7,750 nt of DNA from an uncultured Fusobacterium sp. (GCA_900542625.1 UQOH01000087.1:1-7750), one strand, 5' to 3'; counted from the stretch's first letter, positions 1 through 6,011 are shown. Notes: generated by a model from the sequence alone, not told the origin. Program-made: numbers and translations.

Positions 1-2
1 TT

Positions 3-209
3 CTATTTTCTCTGTCCTCAGCTTTAAAGCAGGACAGGAAAGTAATATTCAGAAAGTTTGGAAGTTTTGAAATAAGACAGACAAAAAGAACATGGATAAA
101 CAATCCTAAAAATCCTGAAGAGATATTACCCATAAAAAAAGGAAGAATCCATGTAAAATTTAAATCAAGCAGGCTGTTAGATGATTGTTTGTGTGATAAT
201 TTAAGATAA
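3..209 (+). CDS. HU/IHF-family DNA-binding protein, C-terminal part (cut by left window edge)
   Basis: The open frame runs in from the window edge and stops at TAA 207-209, giving the last 68 residues of a longer protein. The piece begins LFSLSSALKQDRKV and continues into FRKFGSFEIR, then RTWINNPKNPEEI, then a KFK segment. This follows the HU/IHF order: end of helix 2, the GFGxFxxR strand, the beta arm with an asparagine-proline tip, and the closing VxFKxxxxL stretch. The proline that intercalates into DNA in this family appears retained (NNP). The protein is divergent: the usual 'TGE' after the arm tip reads NPEE, and the tail carries two cysteines (DDCLCDNLR). HU/IHF proteins bind and bend DNA as dimers and compact the nucleoid. 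Start, promoter and the N-terminal dimerisation helices lie outside the window. A second, more canonical HU gene sits at 3437-3715. Family call fairly sure; specific role unknown. Confidence 0.8.
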   Translation, partial: LFSLSSALKQDRKVIFRKFGSFEIRQTKRTWINNPKNPEEILPIKKGRIHVKFKSSRLLDDCLCDNLR

Positions 210-213
210 ATAG

Positions 214-235
214 GAGCTGCACATTGCTGCAGCTC
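214..235. terminator. Hairpin shared by convergent genes (HU-like protein and MBL hydrolase)
   Basis: GAGCTGCA (214-221) pairs perfectly with TGCAGCTC (228-235), leaving a six-base loop. On the plus strand it is followed by TTTATTTATA. On the minus strand the following tract (TATTTATCTT) is less T-rich. It sits 4 bases after the stop of the HU-like gene and 13 bases beyond the end of the minus-strand hydrolase, so it probably ends transcription from both sides, more strongly on the plus strand. Confidence 0.75.
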
Positions 236-248
236 TTTATTTATAGTT

Positions 249-1079
249 CTATTCTATTATTATCCTATTTCCCGTATTGTTATAAACAAAATTATCATTA
301 ACCAATTTCAGCTTTTCAATAAATTTTTCTCCTGTACAATGAGAAACTCCGAAAAATTTAATATCATTTTTAACAAAGTATTCAAGAACTTTGTCCATTC
401 TCTCTTCATCAGATTTTGACAGGTGAAGTCCTCCAATAATTCCATAAATTTTCTTTCCTGTTCGTGTTCTGATATTTTCAACTATATTAGCAATCCCTAT
501 ATGAGAACAACCGCAGATAATCAGAAGTCCCTCTTTTGTGTCAGCAGCAATAACAAGCTCATCTTCCATATTATCCAAAATATAATCATCATATATTTTT
601 CTGAAATAGTAACGTACAGGAGTTTCAAAATCATTCATAGATTTAAAGTTTGTATAAAGAGTTATATTTTTTGAAAGTTTATATTCATCACTGTCAATAT
701 AATGAACTTTTACTCCTGAATTATCTATATACTTTTCATCAAAATTATTTCCAAGAAATTCATGGATAAGGTCAGTTATCTTATGCTTTTCTTCAAAAAA
801 AGTTCTGCTTATATGAAGAGTAAAATCTGAAGAACATTTTTCTATAAAAGTTCTCACTCCTCCTGTATGGTCAAAATGGCTGTGGCTCAAAACCATATGT
901 TTAATATCTTTTAAGTCTATCCCCATTTTTTCTGCATTTTCCACAAACTTTCCGGTTTTTCCTGTATCAAAAATAAATTTTATGTCTTCATCTTCTATAA
1001 GCATAGAAAGCCCGAACTCTCCATGCAGGTCACAGCATCCGTCCTTATTTTCTATCATTATTGTTATTTTTATACTCAT
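249..1079 (-). CDS. Metallo-beta-lactamase-fold hydrolase, COG1237-like
   Basis: A 276-residue, probably cytosolic protein with no signal peptide or membrane segment. The metal-binding HxHxDH motif reads H66-S-H68-F-D70-H71 followed by TGG. Further likely metal ligands lie in GCSHIG (H193), GGLHL (H219) and SHCTG (H247). An early DTG (38-40) precedes the first metal motif, as usual in the fold. The GCSH / GGxH / HCTG set is typical of COG1237. That family is often labelled '7,8-dihydropterin-6-yl-methyl-4-(beta-D-ribofuranosyl)aminobenzene 5'-phosphate synthase', but the label is not supported by anything here and the substrate is unknown. All metal ligands appear present, so the enzyme should be active. 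The start is supported by AAGGAGG at 1090-1096, ten bases upstream, and by a promoter at 1103-1131. It is transcribed divergently from proC and appears monocistronic. Confidence 0.88.
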   Translation of the reverse strand: MSIKITIMIENKDGCCDLHGEFGLSMLIEDEDIKFIFDTGKTGKFVENAEKMGIDLKDIKHMVLSHSHFDHTGGVRTFIEKCSSDFTLHISRTFFEEKHKITDLIHEFLGNNFDEKYIDNSGVKVHYIDSDEYKLSKNITLYTNFKSMNDFETPVRYYFRKIYDDYILDNMEDELVIAADTKEGLLIICGCSHIGIANIVENIRTRTGKKIYGIIGGLHLSKSDEERMDKVLEYFVKNDIKFFGVSHCTGEKFIEKLKLVNDNFVYNNTGNRIIIE

Positions 1080-1102
1080 TTAAAATACACCTCCTTATAA
1101 AA

Positions 1103-1131
1103 ATTATAGCCTATTTATTTGTGAGTAACAA
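1103..1131 (-). promoter_or_regulatory. Promoter of the MBL-fold hydrolase gene
   Basis: On the minus strand, TTGTTA (1131-1126) is followed by a 17-base spacer and a perfect TATAAT (1108-1103). Transcription would start around 1096-1097, so the leader is very short and begins about at the Shine-Dalgarno site. Confidence 0.65.
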
Positions 1132-1151
1132 ATATATTTTCACAAAAAATA

Positions 1152-1160
1152 TGATACAAT
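1152..1160 (+). promoter_or_regulatory. Extended -10 promoter of proC
   Basis: TGATACAAT has the extended -10 form (TGn plus TACAAT at 1155-1160). No good -35 lies at the normal distance (1132-1137 is ATATAT), so the TG extension probably compensates. The predicted start near 1167 leaves about 34 bases before ATG 1201. Confidence 0.55.
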
Positions 1161-1200
1161 AGAATAGTCAGGAAAAAATAAAAATAAAAAGGAGCATAAA

Positions 1201-2007
1201 ATGGAAAAAGTAATAGGATTTATCGGTGCAGGAAATATGGGACAAGCTATGGCAGGAGGAATTATATCATCTGGTATGGTAAAACCTGAAAATGTAATTT
1301 TTTCTGATATTTCAGCAGACAATTTAAAAAAAGCATATAAAAAGTTTGGAATGAAAACTTCAAATTCAAATATATTAACAGCATCAATGGCTGATATACT
1401 TGTTTTGGCAGTAAAGCCTCATTTTTATGGATTAGTTATTGAGGAAATCAAAGATTATATAAAACCTGAAACAATTATAGTAACAATAGCAGCAGGAATC
1501 ACTCTTGGAAATATGAAAGAGATGCTGGGAAAAGATATGAAAGTGATAAGAACTATGCCTAACACTCCTGCAATGGTTGGAGAGGGGATGACAGCTGTTG
1601 TTCCAAACGAGTTTATAAACGATGAAGAGCTTAAAGAAGTTATGGAAATTTTAAACAGTTTTGGAAAAGCTGAAATTGTTGAAGAAAAATTGATTGATAC
1701 AGTTGGTTCTGTAAGCGGATCTTCACCGGCTTATGTGTACATGATGATAGAGGCAATGGCAGACGGAGCAGTTATGGGAGGAATGGCAAGGGACAAAGCA
1801 TATAAATTTGCAGCACAGGCTGTACTTGGAAGTGCAAAAATGGTTCTTGAAACAGGAATGCATCCCGGAGCTTTAAAAGATATGGTATGTTCTCCCGGAG
1901 GAACAACGATTGAAGGAGTAGCAGCTTTAGAAGAGTATGGTTTCAGAAACGCTGTTTTAAAAGCTATGGAGGCTTGCGAGGAAAAGTCAAAAAAAATGAC
2001 AAAATAA
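1201..2007 (+). CDS. proC: Pyrroline-5-carboxylate reductase
   Basis: A 268-residue cytosolic enzyme that reduces 1-pyrroline-5-carboxylate to L-proline with NAD(P)H, the last step of proline synthesis. The N-terminal Rossmann fold shows the dinucleotide loop GAGNMG (residues 9-14). The middle has VKPHFY and RTMPNTPAMVGEGM, both characteristic of the family. The C-terminal dimerisation and catalytic domain carries GSVSGSSPAYVYM and the P5CR signature around KDMVCSPGGTTIEGVAALE. Length matches the usual 260-280 residues and nothing is missing. The ATG start is supported by AAGGAG (1189-1194) six bases upstream and an extended -10 promoter. No proA or proB lies next to it in this window. The following gene has its own promoter, so proC is probably a single transcription unit, although no convincing terminator follows it. 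Confidence 0.97.
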   Translation: MEKVIGFIGAGNMGQAMAGGIISSGMVKPENVIFSDISADNLKKAYKKFGMKTSNSNILTASMADILVLAVKPHFYGLVIEEIKDYIKPETIIVTIAAGITLGNMKEMLGKDMKVIRTMPNTPAMVGEGMTAVVPNEFINDEELKEVMEILNSFGKAEIVEEKLIDTVGSVSGSSPAYVYMMIEAMADGAVMGGMARDKAYKFAAQAVLGSAKMVLETGMHPGALKDMVCSPGGTTIEGVAALEEYGFRNAVLKAMEACEEKSKKMTK

Positions 2008-2031
2008 TTACAAAGAAAATGATTTTATTTA

Positions 2032-2060
2032 TTGACATGAAAAAAATAATTTATTAAAAT
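2032..2060 (+). promoter_or_regulatory. Near-consensus promoter of the M23 peptidase-bactofilin operon
   Basis: A perfect TTGACA (2032-2037) is followed by a 17-base spacer and TAAAAT (2055-2060). The predicted start is A2067. The leader of about 53 bases is U-rich, with eight T at 2071-2078 and six more near 2087-2092, and runs to the TTG start at 2120. This is the closest match to a sigma-70 consensus in the window. Confidence 0.8.
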
Positions 2061-2119
2061 CTAAATAGTGTTTTTTTTATTTGTTATTTTTTATGTATCG
2101 CTTTTATGGAGGAAACCAG

Positions 2120-3025
2120 TTGAAAAATAAATATTATATCTCAATAACAGATATCAAGGGAATGAGATGCTTCTCAATCAATAAGATAATTAAAAATTAT
2201 ATCATAATTTTTCTGTTATTAACCTTTGGAGGATTTGCAGTCCTTACAGCCTCAACCGTTTTCTTCAATGTAAAAATGAGAGAATACAACAGACTTATAA
2301 AAGAGAAAGCAGCTGAATACAACAGGCTTGCAGATGAGAATGCTCTTTTATATAATGATTTGGAAGATTCTAAAAAACAATTTGAAAATATAAATGAAAA
2401 AATTGTTAAAATTGAAGAACTTATAAGCGACACAAATCACCCTGTTGAAGAAACTCTGACATCTGCAGAAAAACTTGAAATTCTTCAAATGGATTTAAAA
2501 GAGAAAAAATTTTTTCTTCAGGTTATTCCAAATGGAGATCCAATCCAAGTATTTAAAGGCTATACAAGCGGATTCGGAGAGAGAAACCATCCTACACTTG
2601 AGAAAAAACTATTTCATTACGGGCTTGATTACAGAGCAGAAATAGGAACAGGAATTATAGCTCCAAGTGACGGAGTTATAGAGTTTGCCGGGTTTAATAC
2701 AGGAGGTTTCGGAAACTTAATAATTATTTCTCACAATTACGGCTTTAAAACTTACTATGCCCATCTGAGCAAAATAGATGTAAAAGTCGGAGACTTTGTA
2801 AAAAAAGGTCAGAAAATTGGAAATACCGGAAATACAGGAAGAAGCAGCGGCCCGCATCTTCATTATGAAGTGCATTATTTAGGAAAAAAATTAAATCCTA
2901 AAAATTTTGTAAGCTGGAATTTAGAAAATTATGAAAGTCTTTTCAGCAATGAGAAAGGAGTAAAATGGCAATTTTTAGCAGAAACAATAAATCATCAAAT
3001 TCAGGTTTTTCAACAAAAGGAATGA
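2120..3025 (+). CDS. Membrane-anchored M23/LytM-family peptidoglycan endopeptidase
   Basis: A 301-residue protein counted from TTG 2120. That start is chosen because GGAGG (2108-2112) lies seven bases before it, while the in-frame TTG 2081 and ATG 2093 lack a ribosome binding site. Residues 1-26 are basic, 27-49 form one membrane segment, about 52-135 are charged and probably coiled coil, and 145-262 are the LytM domain. The zinc site is complete: H166 and D170 in HYGLD, H215 in YYAHLS, and H246-L-H248 in GPHLHYE. The topology puts the peptidase outside the cytoplasmic membrane, where it would cut peptide cross-links of peptidoglycan. Its last 61 bases overlap the bactofilin gene, so residues 283-301 form a tail encoded in shared DNA. 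M23-bactofilin pairs are known cell-shape modules (for example csd1-ccmA in Helicobacter and lmdC-bacA in alphaproteobacteria), so a role in localised wall remodelling is likely by inference. Confidence 0.9.
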   Translation: MKNKYYISITDIKGMRCFSINKIIKNYIIIFLLLTFGGFAVLTASTVFFNVKMREYNRLIKEKAAEYNRLADENALLYNDLEDSKKQFENINEKIVKIEELISDTNHPVEETLTSAEKLEILQMDLKEKKFFLQVIPNGDPIQVFKGYTSGFGERNHPTLEKKLFHYGLDYRAEIGTGIIAPSDGVIEFAGFNTGGFGNLIIISHNYGFKTYYAHLSKIDVKVGDFVKKGQKIGNTGNTGRSSGPHLHYEVHYLGKKLNPKNFVSWNLENYESLFSNEKGVKWQFLAETINHQIQVFQQKE

Positions 3026-3387
3026 CAACAATAGCCAGAGGAACAACTTTTCTAGGTGATATAGAAACAACATCAAATCTTCATATTGATGGTCTTGTAA
3101 AAGGAAATATCAATTCTGATGCAATAGTAACAATAGGTGAAAGAGGGCAGATGGAAGGAAATATTATTGCTGAAAAAATTATAATCAGCGGAGCATTTAC
3201 AGGAAATATAAATGCAGATTATGTAGAGCTTATAGCAAAGTCTATTGTTAAAGGAGAAATTCTTAATAACAAACTGGTTGTGGAAGAGGGAGCAGACTTT
3301 GAAGGGATAAGCAGAAAAAGAATTCAGGATCTGGATAATCAAAAAGAAATTTTAATTTCAACTGAAAAAACAGCAATAGAAGAATAA
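2965..3387 (+). CDS. Bactofilin (polymer-forming cytoskeletal protein)
   Basis: A 140-residue protein. Residues 1-20 are a polar, flexible leader (SRNNKSSNSGFSTKG). Residues about 21-115 show the repeated short beta-strand pattern of a bactofilin beta-helix, with turns such as GDI (31-33), HIDGLVKGNI (40-49), GQMEGNI (61-67), GAFTGNI (76-82) and IVKGEI (94-99). A charged tail ends in EE. Bactofilins polymerise without nucleotide into filaments at the inner membrane and recruit wall enzymes. Length fits the family. The start is ATG 2965, with AAAGGAG at 2954-2960 four bases upstream, inside the peptidase gene. It lacks its own visible promoter and is probably made from the 2032-2060 promoter, with translation linked to that of the peptidase. 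Family call is firm; the cellular process is inferred from the neighbour. Confidence 0.93.
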   Translation: MAIFSRNNKSSNSGFSTKGMTTIARGTTFLGDIETTSNLHIDGLVKGNINSDAIVTIGERGQMEGNIIAEKIIISGAFTGNINADYVELIAKSIVKGEILNNKLVVEEGADFEGISRKRIQDLDNQKEILISTEKTAIEE

Positions 3388-3398
3388 GAAATTATTAA

Positions 3399-3432
3399 AA
3401 AAGGGAACTATTTTTTTAGACAGTTCCCTTTT
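3399..3432. terminator. Bidirectional terminator between bactofilin and HU genes
   Basis: AAAAGGGAACT (3399-3409) pairs perfectly with AGTTCCCTTTT (3422-3432) around a 12-base loop. The stem is flanked by A runs on the left and T runs on the right, so each strand has a T-tract after the hairpin. It lies between the stops of two convergent genes (3387 and 3437). Confidence 0.88.
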
Positions 3433-3436
3433 ATAA

Positions 3437-3715
3437 TTATTTGTTGATATTTTCTTCTAAAGTTTTTCCAGCTTTAAATTTGATAACTTTTTTAGCATCA
3501 ACATTTACAGCCTCTCCTGTTTTAGGGTTTTTGCATACTCTTGCAGCTCTTTCTACAACTTCAAATTTTCCCCAACCAGTGAAAGCAACATCTTCACCAT
3601 TTAATAATGCTTCTTCAACAGCAGCTAAGAAAGCCATAGCTTTTTTCTCTGCATCAACTTTAGTTTCAAATCCACCTTTTTCAAAATAAAGGTTAACAAA
3701 TTCTTTTTTAGTCAT
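3437..3715 (-). CDS. HU-family histone-like DNA-binding protein
   Basis: A 92-residue protein of normal HU length. Residues 1-47 give the two N-terminal helices that form the dimer core. Residues 47-56 (GWGKFEVVER) match the GFGxFxxR strand, with tryptophan 48 replacing the usual phenylalanine. R59 to N63-P64-K65-T66-G67-E68 form the DNA-binding arm with the intercalating proline, and FKAGKTL (80-86) closes the fold. HU binds DNA with little sequence preference, bends it and organises the nucleoid. The start is supported by GAGGAGG (3721-3727) five bases upstream, and a good promoter lies at 3758-3786. It is on the same strand as the TSCPD gene upstream but appears to be transcribed separately. 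HU and IHF subtypes cannot be told apart safely from sequence alone. Confidence 0.95.
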   Translation of the reverse strand: MTKKEFVNLYFEKGGFETKVDAEKKAMAFLAAVEEALLNGEDVAFTGWGKFEVVERAARVCKNPKTGEAVNVDAKKVIKFKAGKTLEENINK

Positions 3716-3757
3716 TTAATCCTCCTCGCAGTTATATTTATATGTATTGCCATACTC

Positions 3758-3786
3758 TTTATAACATATTTTTACGACTCTTGCAA
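3758..3786 (-). promoter_or_regulatory. Promoter of the HU gene
   Basis: On the minus strand, TTGCAA (3786-3781) is followed by 17 bases and TATAAA (3763-3758). Transcription would begin near 3751, leaving a leader of about 35 bases before the ATG at 3715. Confidence 0.65.
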
Positions 3787-3801
3787 TCTATTTTTTATAA
3801 A

Positions 3802-4041
3802 CTAGAAGTTATTTTCTAATATTTGAGCCAGCTGATCAGGACAAGAAGTCGATTTAGCTCCGCATTTAATTCCTCTAAGCTTTCTCTTAACTTCGTTAAC
3901 ATTCATTCCTATTGCAAGACATGCAATCCCCTGAGTATTTCCGCTGCATCCTCCTATAAATTTAATATCTTTAATAACTCCGTTTTGAACTTCAAGCTGA
4001 ATCCCTCTTGCACATACACCTTCTGTTTTAAACATTTCCAT
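3802..4041 (-). CDS. TSCPD-domain protein (TIGR03905-like, four-cysteine)
   Basis: A 79-residue cytosolic protein ending in the family motif: CGAKSTSCPDQLA (60-72). Conserved-looking cysteines are C10 (VCARG), C32 (GGCSGN), C60 and C67; C41 is an extra one. The whole protein matches the short stand-alone TIGR03905 family in size and motif order (V-C near the start, IGGCSGNTQG, then CG...TSCPD). The TSCPD domain also occurs at the C-terminus of some ribonucleotide reductases. The cysteine set suggests metal or redox chemistry, but the function of the stand-alone form is not known to me. The start is ATG 4041 (GGGTGAT-type site about eight bases upstream); M3 is a less likely alternative. It begins 31 bases after the second CHR gene and is probably its operon partner. 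No clear terminator follows it. Confidence 0.88.
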   Translation of the reverse strand: MEMFKTEGVCARGIQLEVQNGVIKDIKFIGGCSGNTQGIACLAIGMNVNEVKRKLRGIKCGAKSTSCPDQLAQILENNF

Positions 4042-4072
4042 TTTAATATCACCCCTGACCTTAATTAAATTT

Positions 4073-4603
4073 TTATCTATAAAGAACTATCCCAAGAATA
4101 CCTGAACCGATAATAAGGGGAATAATTCCAATATTCCATTTTAGTGAAAGAACTATTGATACTGCAAAAATTATATAGCTTTTGTAGTCTATAAAATTTT
4201 CAGGTTTCAGCAGAGACAATCCTGCTGCAAGAATAAGCCCTAAGACAGCCGGACGAAGAGCTCTGAATGCTCTGTCTACAATTAAAGAACTTCTGAACTT
4301 ATGCAGAAACATTACTATAATTGACAATAAAATAAATGAGGGACAGACAACTCCTACTGTTGTGAAAAAAGAACCTAAAGCACTCCCTGTAACTTTATAT
4401 CCGATATATGTAGCTGAATTTATAGCAATAGGTCCGGGAGTTACCTGAGAAAGAGCAACAATTTCTGTAAATTCACCTGTTGTTATCCATTGGAAATTCT
4501 CAACAACATCTTTCTGAATTAAAGAAAGAACTGCATATCCTCCTCCAAAACTGAATAATCCTATTTTAAAAAATGTACAGAAAAGCTGAAGATAGATTAA
4601 CAT
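4073..4603 (-). CDS. CHR-family transporter half, chromate-transporter-like (second gene of the pair)
   Basis: A 176-residue hydrophobic inner-membrane protein that matches one CHR domain. Family motifs are FSFGGGYAVL (17-26) near the N-terminus and SQVTPGPIAINSATYIG (52-68). About five or six hydrophobic stretches follow. CHR proteins of this size are the short form, in which two homologous halves are encoded by adjacent genes and are thought to work together. Chromate efflux is the named activity of the family, but anaerobes rarely meet chromate and the natural anion here is unknown. The start ATG 4603 overlaps the end of the upstream partner by seven bases (ATGTTAA), which fits translational coupling and an obligate pair. 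The TSCPD gene follows after 31 bases. Confidence 0.88.
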   Translation of the reverse strand: MLIYLQLFCTFFKIGLFSFGGGYAVLSLIQKDVVENFQWITTGEFTEIVALSQVTPGPIAINSATYIGYKVTGSALGSFFTTVGVVCPSFILLSIIVMFLHKFRSSLIVDRAFRALRPAVLGLILAAGLSLLKPENFIDYKSYIIFAVSIVLSLKWNIGIIPLIIGSGILGIVLYR

Positions 4604-5148
4604 TTTTTATCATCCTTCCATTTAAAATAAAAGTTTCCCAAAACCATTGCGCCTATTATAACAGCAATAGGGGAAATGGGAGTATAAGCCACTAAAAATC
4701 CTATCACAAGAGGGATAATTCCCGTCTTTATATTTATTTTCGCACTTTTTGCCATTTTTATAACAGAAATAAAAATAAGAGCAACTGTTACAGGCTTAAG
4801 TCCGTTAAAAAAAGATATAAATATTTTTGAATCTTTTACAGATGACATAAAAGTTGCAAGAGCCAGAATCATTAAAAAAGAGGGAAGAACAGCTCCAAAA
4901 GACGCACTGAACATACCCATTTTTCCCGCTACTTTTTCTCCTGTCATAATTGCCGTATTCACAGCAAGAACTCCCGGAGCAGACTGAGCCACAGCAAGAC
5001 TGTCTACAAATTCTTCATCACTAAGCCATTTTTTCTTTTCAACCAGAGCTTCTTTTATAAGAGGAACCATTGCATATCCTCCTCCTATTGTAAAAGCACC
5101 TATTTTGAGAAATATAAGAAACAGCTCCATATGTACATTTTTTTTCAT
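4597..5148 (-). CDS. CHR-family transporter half, chromate-transporter-like (first gene of the pair)
   Basis: A 183-residue membrane protein homologous to its downstream neighbour. It shows FTIGGGYAMVPLI (19-31), then WLSDEEFVD (41-49) and AQSAPGVLAVNTA (54-66), where the partner has SQVTPGPIAINSA. The halves therefore differ at the core motif (APGV versus TPGP), as is typical for the two members of short-chain CHR pairs. Several hydrophobic segments follow and the tail is basic (KWKDDKK). The start ATG 5148 is preceded by GGGGTA at about 5157-5161; an internal ATG at residue 7 has no ribosome binding site. This is the first gene of the presumed CHR-CHR-TSCPD operon and is read from the extended -10 promoter near 5201-5209. 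The transported ion is not known. Confidence 0.88.
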   Translation of the reverse strand: MKKNVHMELFLIFLKIGAFTIGGGYAMVPLIKEALVEKKKWLSDEEFVDSLAVAQSAPGVLAVNTAIMTGEKVAGKMGMFSASFGAVLPSFLMILALATFMSSVKDSKIFISFFNGLKPVTVALIFISVIKMAKSAKINIKTGIIPLVIGFLVAYTPISPIAVIIGAMVLGNFYFKWKDDKKC

Positions 5149-5200
5149 ATGAAATTACCCCGTTTAAAAATAAATTTTATAAATCTTTATTTCAATATTG

Positions 5201-5209
5201 ATTATAACA
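5201..5209 (-). promoter_or_regulatory. Extended -10 promoter of the CHR-TSCPD operon
   Basis: The minus strand reads TGTTATAAT (5209-5201), a full extended -10. The sequence at the -35 position (TCATTT, 5229-5224) is weak. The predicted start near 5194 gives a leader of about 45 bases to ATG 5148. Confidence 0.6.
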
Positions 5210-5248
5210 TAAACTGAGAACAAAAATGAAACTTTATTTTATAATAGG

Positions 5249-5277
5249 TTAAAATAAATCTAAATTTCTGATATAAT
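5249..5277 (+). promoter_or_regulatory. Promoter of the YczE-like gene
   Basis: TGATATAAT (5269-5277) is a perfect extended -10. TTAAAA (5249-5254), 17 bases upstream of the TATAAT, is a partial -35. The predicted start near 5284 gives a leader of about 30 bases before GTG 5314. It faces away from the CHR operon promoter, with the two -10 boxes about 65 bases apart. Confidence 0.65.
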
Positions 5278-5313
5278 ACAATTTAGTACATGATAATTAT
5301 TTAGGAGGAAAAA

Positions 5314-5967
5314 GTGAAAAAAGAAATTTTAAGATATATTAAAGTAACAACAGGGGTTATTATATGTGCTCTTGGAATAGTTTTGATACTGAATGCCGAT
5401 CTCGGGCTTTCTCCATGGGACGTGCTTAATCAGGGGCTTAACAAACAAACGGGAATTACTTTAGGACAGGCAAATATTTTGGTAGGGCTTGTTGTTGTTT
5501 TAATAGGGATATATTTTAAACAGCCCATAGGAAGCGGAACTGTTATAAATGTAGCTCTTGTGGGAACGTTCGTGGATATTTTTATGTATTTGGATTTTCT
5601 TCCATGGGGAGATACAATTTTAAAGCAGATTATGCTTTTTGCAGCAGGAATTACGGTTTTTGCTCTTGGAAGTTATATGTATATTTCAGGAGGATGCGGC
5701 TGTGGTCCAAGAGACGGGCTTATGGTTGTTTTCACAAAAATGACAGGACTACCTATGGGAACTATCAGATTATGCATGGAAGTTTTTGCTTTGACAACAG
5801 GATATTTTCTTGGAGGAAAAGTAGGAATAGGTACTGCAGCATTTTCTTTGGGAGCAGGATATATAATTCAGTTTTTCTTTAAAATATTTAAAGATGATGT
5901 AAAGAAAATAGAGCATAGAAGTCTTATAAAAGAGATAAAAATGCTGAAAGAATATTTTGGAAAATAA
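5314..5967 (+). CDS. YczE/YyaS/YitT-like integral membrane protein
   Basis: A 217-residue protein with about five membrane segments and a basic C-terminal tail (190-217) expected in the cytoplasm. Two motifs place it in the YczE-like (COG2364) group: NADLGLSPWDVLNQGL (27-42) after the first helix, and SGGCGCGPRDGLM (125-137) after the fourth, the second copy of the same G-x-P-x-D pattern. The spacing of these repeats suggests an internal duplication. The function of the family is poorly defined; YczE of Bacillus has been linked to membrane-associated effects on antibiotic synthesis, which need not apply here. The start is GTG 5314, preceded five bases earlier by AGGAGG (5303-5308); no nearby ATG has such a site. 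C128 and C130 form a CxC inside the second motif. The gene appears to be transcribed alone. Confidence 0.85.
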   Translation: MKKEILRYIKVTTGVIICALGIVLILNADLGLSPWDVLNQGLNKQTGITLGQANILVGLVVVLIGIYFKQPIGSGTVINVALVGTFVDIFMYLDFLPWGDTILKQIMLFAAGITVFALGSYMYISGGCGCGPRDGLMVVFTKMTGLPMGTIRLCMEVFALTTGYFLGGKVGIGTAAFSLGAGYIIQFFFKIFKDDVKKIEHRSLIKEIKMLKEYFGK

Positions 5968-5979
5968 ATATTAAAAAAG

Positions 5980-6003
5980 CTGCTGCAAGTCACTTAACAG
6001 CAG
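5980..6003. terminator. Bidirectional terminator between YczE-like and response-regulator genes
   Basis: CTGCTG (5980-5985) pairs with CAGCAG (5998-6003) and is extended by a G-T and an A-T pair. AAG/CTT inside the 12-base loop may add a short inner stem. It is followed on plus by TTCTTTTTTTATTTTTT and on minus by CTTTTTTAATATT. The plus-strand T-tract runs into the stop codon of the minus-strand gene (6012-6014). Confidence 0.82.
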
Positions 6004-6011
6004 TTCTTTTT

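Noticed and set aside
423..674. Open frame on the plus strand inside the MBL hydrolase gene
   Set aside because: It lies opposite a well-supported gene with intact metal motifs and shows no family resemblance or ribosome binding site.
2008..2060. Possible terminator after proC
   Set aside because: Only very short A-T inverted repeats are present. The T-run at 2071-2078 lies downstream of a clear promoter without a GC-containing stem, so no terminator is called.
2081..2119. Upstream TTG (2081) or ATG (2093) as start of the M23 peptidase
   Set aside because: Neither has a Shine-Dalgarno sequence, whereas GGAGG sits seven bases before TTG 2120.
3441..3689. Open frame on the plus strand opposite the HU gene
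   Set aside because: It is the complement of a highly conserved HU coding sequence; the alanine- and serine-rich product is typical of an antisense shadow.
3785..3802. Possible terminator after the TSCPD gene
   Set aside because: An AACT-AGTT pairing is present but only four base pairs long and without a proper T-tract.
5604..5882. Second reading frame inside the YczE-like gene
   Set aside because: It lies fully inside a membrane protein gene with clear family motifs, and its translation shows no recognisable pattern.
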